Positions 63,400-64,000 of a stretch of DNA of 64,000 bases are shown piece after piece (within the stretch, counting starts at the first letter, position 1; each line of letters opens with the position of its first letter). The position numbers were made by a program, and so were the translations under genes. Where the stretch lies: the NCBI RefSeq assembly GCF_000025565.1, contig NC_014121.1, positions 868,001-932,000 on the forward strand, given 5' to 3'. This DNA comes from Enterobacter cloacae subsp. cloacae ATCC 13047 (GTDB lineage Bacteria > Pseudomonadota > Gammaproteobacteria > Enterobacterales > Enterobacteriaceae). The notes beneath the pieces were generated by a model, which ran no database searches, was not told the DNA's origin, and worked only from the letters and a program-made list of their open reading frames with translations.

Positions 63400-64000
63400 T
63401 TAGTTCACCCCCTGGGAGGACAGTGCATCTTGCAGGTACTGCGGCAAGGCGAAGGCTGCGGTATGGACCGCCGGATTGTAGTAACGGCACTGGAGACCTG
63501 CCTGATGGAAGCGCGCCTGGATAATCTCCGTGGAGAGATGACGCAGGACGTCGTTATCCGTCGCCCAGGCAAAGGTCATGATCCCGCCGTAGTAGGTCGG
63601 AATGGCAGCCTGATAGAAGCTAACATCGCCAAAATAGGTGCTCAGTTTGCGGTGGCTGTCGAGCGCTTCATCCTGCTGCAGGAAGCAGACGCCATTTTGC
63701 GCCACGAAGATACCGCCAGGGTTCAGACAACGCTTGCAACCCTCGTAGAACGATGAGGTAAACAGCGAGGCTCCCGGGCCGATAGGGTCGGTACAGTCGG
63801 AGATAATGACGTCAAACGTCTGAGTTGTCTGGTTGACGAAGTTCACGCCATCGTCAATCACCAGCTTAAAGCGCGGATCGTCGTAGCTTCCCGCGTTATG
63901 GTTAGGCAGGTACTGACGACAGAATGAGACCACGCCCGCGTCGATCTCTACCATGGTGATGGTTTCAATGGACTGGTGGCGGGAGACTTCGCGCAGCATC
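63400..64000 (-). CDS. speE: Spermidine synthase SpeE (5' end beyond window)
   Basis: Aminopropyltransferase making spermidine from putrescine and the SpeD product. The C-terminal 200 residues are present and the N-terminal part (about 88 residues by E. coli length) lies beyond the right edge, so the Met at 63997-63999 is internal. [16 protein letters not shown] is the nucleoside-binding block and [12 protein letters not shown] holds the catalytic Asp. First gene of speE-speD. Confidence 0.97.
   Translation of the reverse strand, partial: MLREVSRHQSIETITMVEIDAGVVSFCRQYLPNHNAGSYDDPRFKLVIDDGVNFVNQTTQTFDVIISDCTDPIGPGASLFTSSFYEGCKRCLNPGGIFVAQNGVCFLQQDEALDSHRKLSTYFGDVSFYQAAIPTYYGGIMTFAWATDNDVLRHLSTEIIQARFHQAGLQCRYYNPAVHTAAFALPQYLQDALSSQGVN

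Overview
This window is chromosomal DNA from a member of the Enterobacteriaceae, most likely Enterobacter (E. cloacae complex) or a close relative such as Lelliottia or Leclercia. The gene order follows the Escherichia coli leu-dcw-pdh-acnB-speDE region almost gene for gene. Protein lengths match their E. coli counterparts, but the sequences are clearly not E. coli, and two accessory insertions are present. No rRNA, tRNA, CRISPR array, insertion sequence or integrase was seen.

Layout. 1-4922: leucine operon leuDCBA (minus strand) with its leader peptide leuL, attenuator and promoter. 5479-9038: the LysR regulator leuO, then acetolactate synthase III genes ilvIH. 9218-10222: the carbon-flux regulator cra. 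10746-27661: the division and cell wall (dcw) cluster mraZ-rsmH-ftsL-ftsI-murE-murF-mraY-murD-ftsW-murG-murC-ddlB-ftsQ-ftsA-ftsZ, starting at a recognisable Pmra promoter with MraZ boxes. 27763-32678: lpxC, the secretion-sensing arrest peptide gene secM, secA and mutT. 32713-38591 (mostly minus): yacG, zapD, coaE, then guaC (plus), then the type IV pilus genes hofC-hofB-ppdD. 38768-41164: nadC, ampD and ampE. 41183-43538: an inserted glycan-use pair (GH43 glycosidase and GPH-family transporter). 43705-52693: aroP, then pdhR-aceE-aceF-lpdA with a PdhR operator. 52746-55092: a DUF2950 and DUF3300 envelope pair. 55513-58662: acnB and yacL. 58710-62537: a compact accessory island. 62605 to the end: speD and partial speE.

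The most interesting stretch is the island between yacL and speD, a position where E. coli K-12 has nothing. Four tightly packed minus-strand genes encode two related DUF2589-type proteins, a leaderless GH24 (T4-type) lysozyme, and a protein with a nitrilase-like Glu-Lys-Cys triad. They are transcribed away from an AT-rich orphan response regulator of the NarL/FimZ type. The island has no integrase, holin, terminase or structural phage genes, so it does not look like a prophage remnant. It reads as a small regulated system of unknown function; its role is inference only.

Other points worth a second look are a 22-bp RNA hairpin with only three G-U wobbles between pdhR and aceE, a terminator-like hairpin inside the dcw cluster between murG and murC, a 20-bp perfect palindrome in the lpdA promoter region, and an 8-C homopolymer inside one of the DUF2589-type genes. 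Several starts were moved from the longest open frame to the position supported by a ribosome binding site and family length: mraZ, ddlB, secM, yacG, nadC, ampD, lpdA, acnB and both envelope-pair genes.
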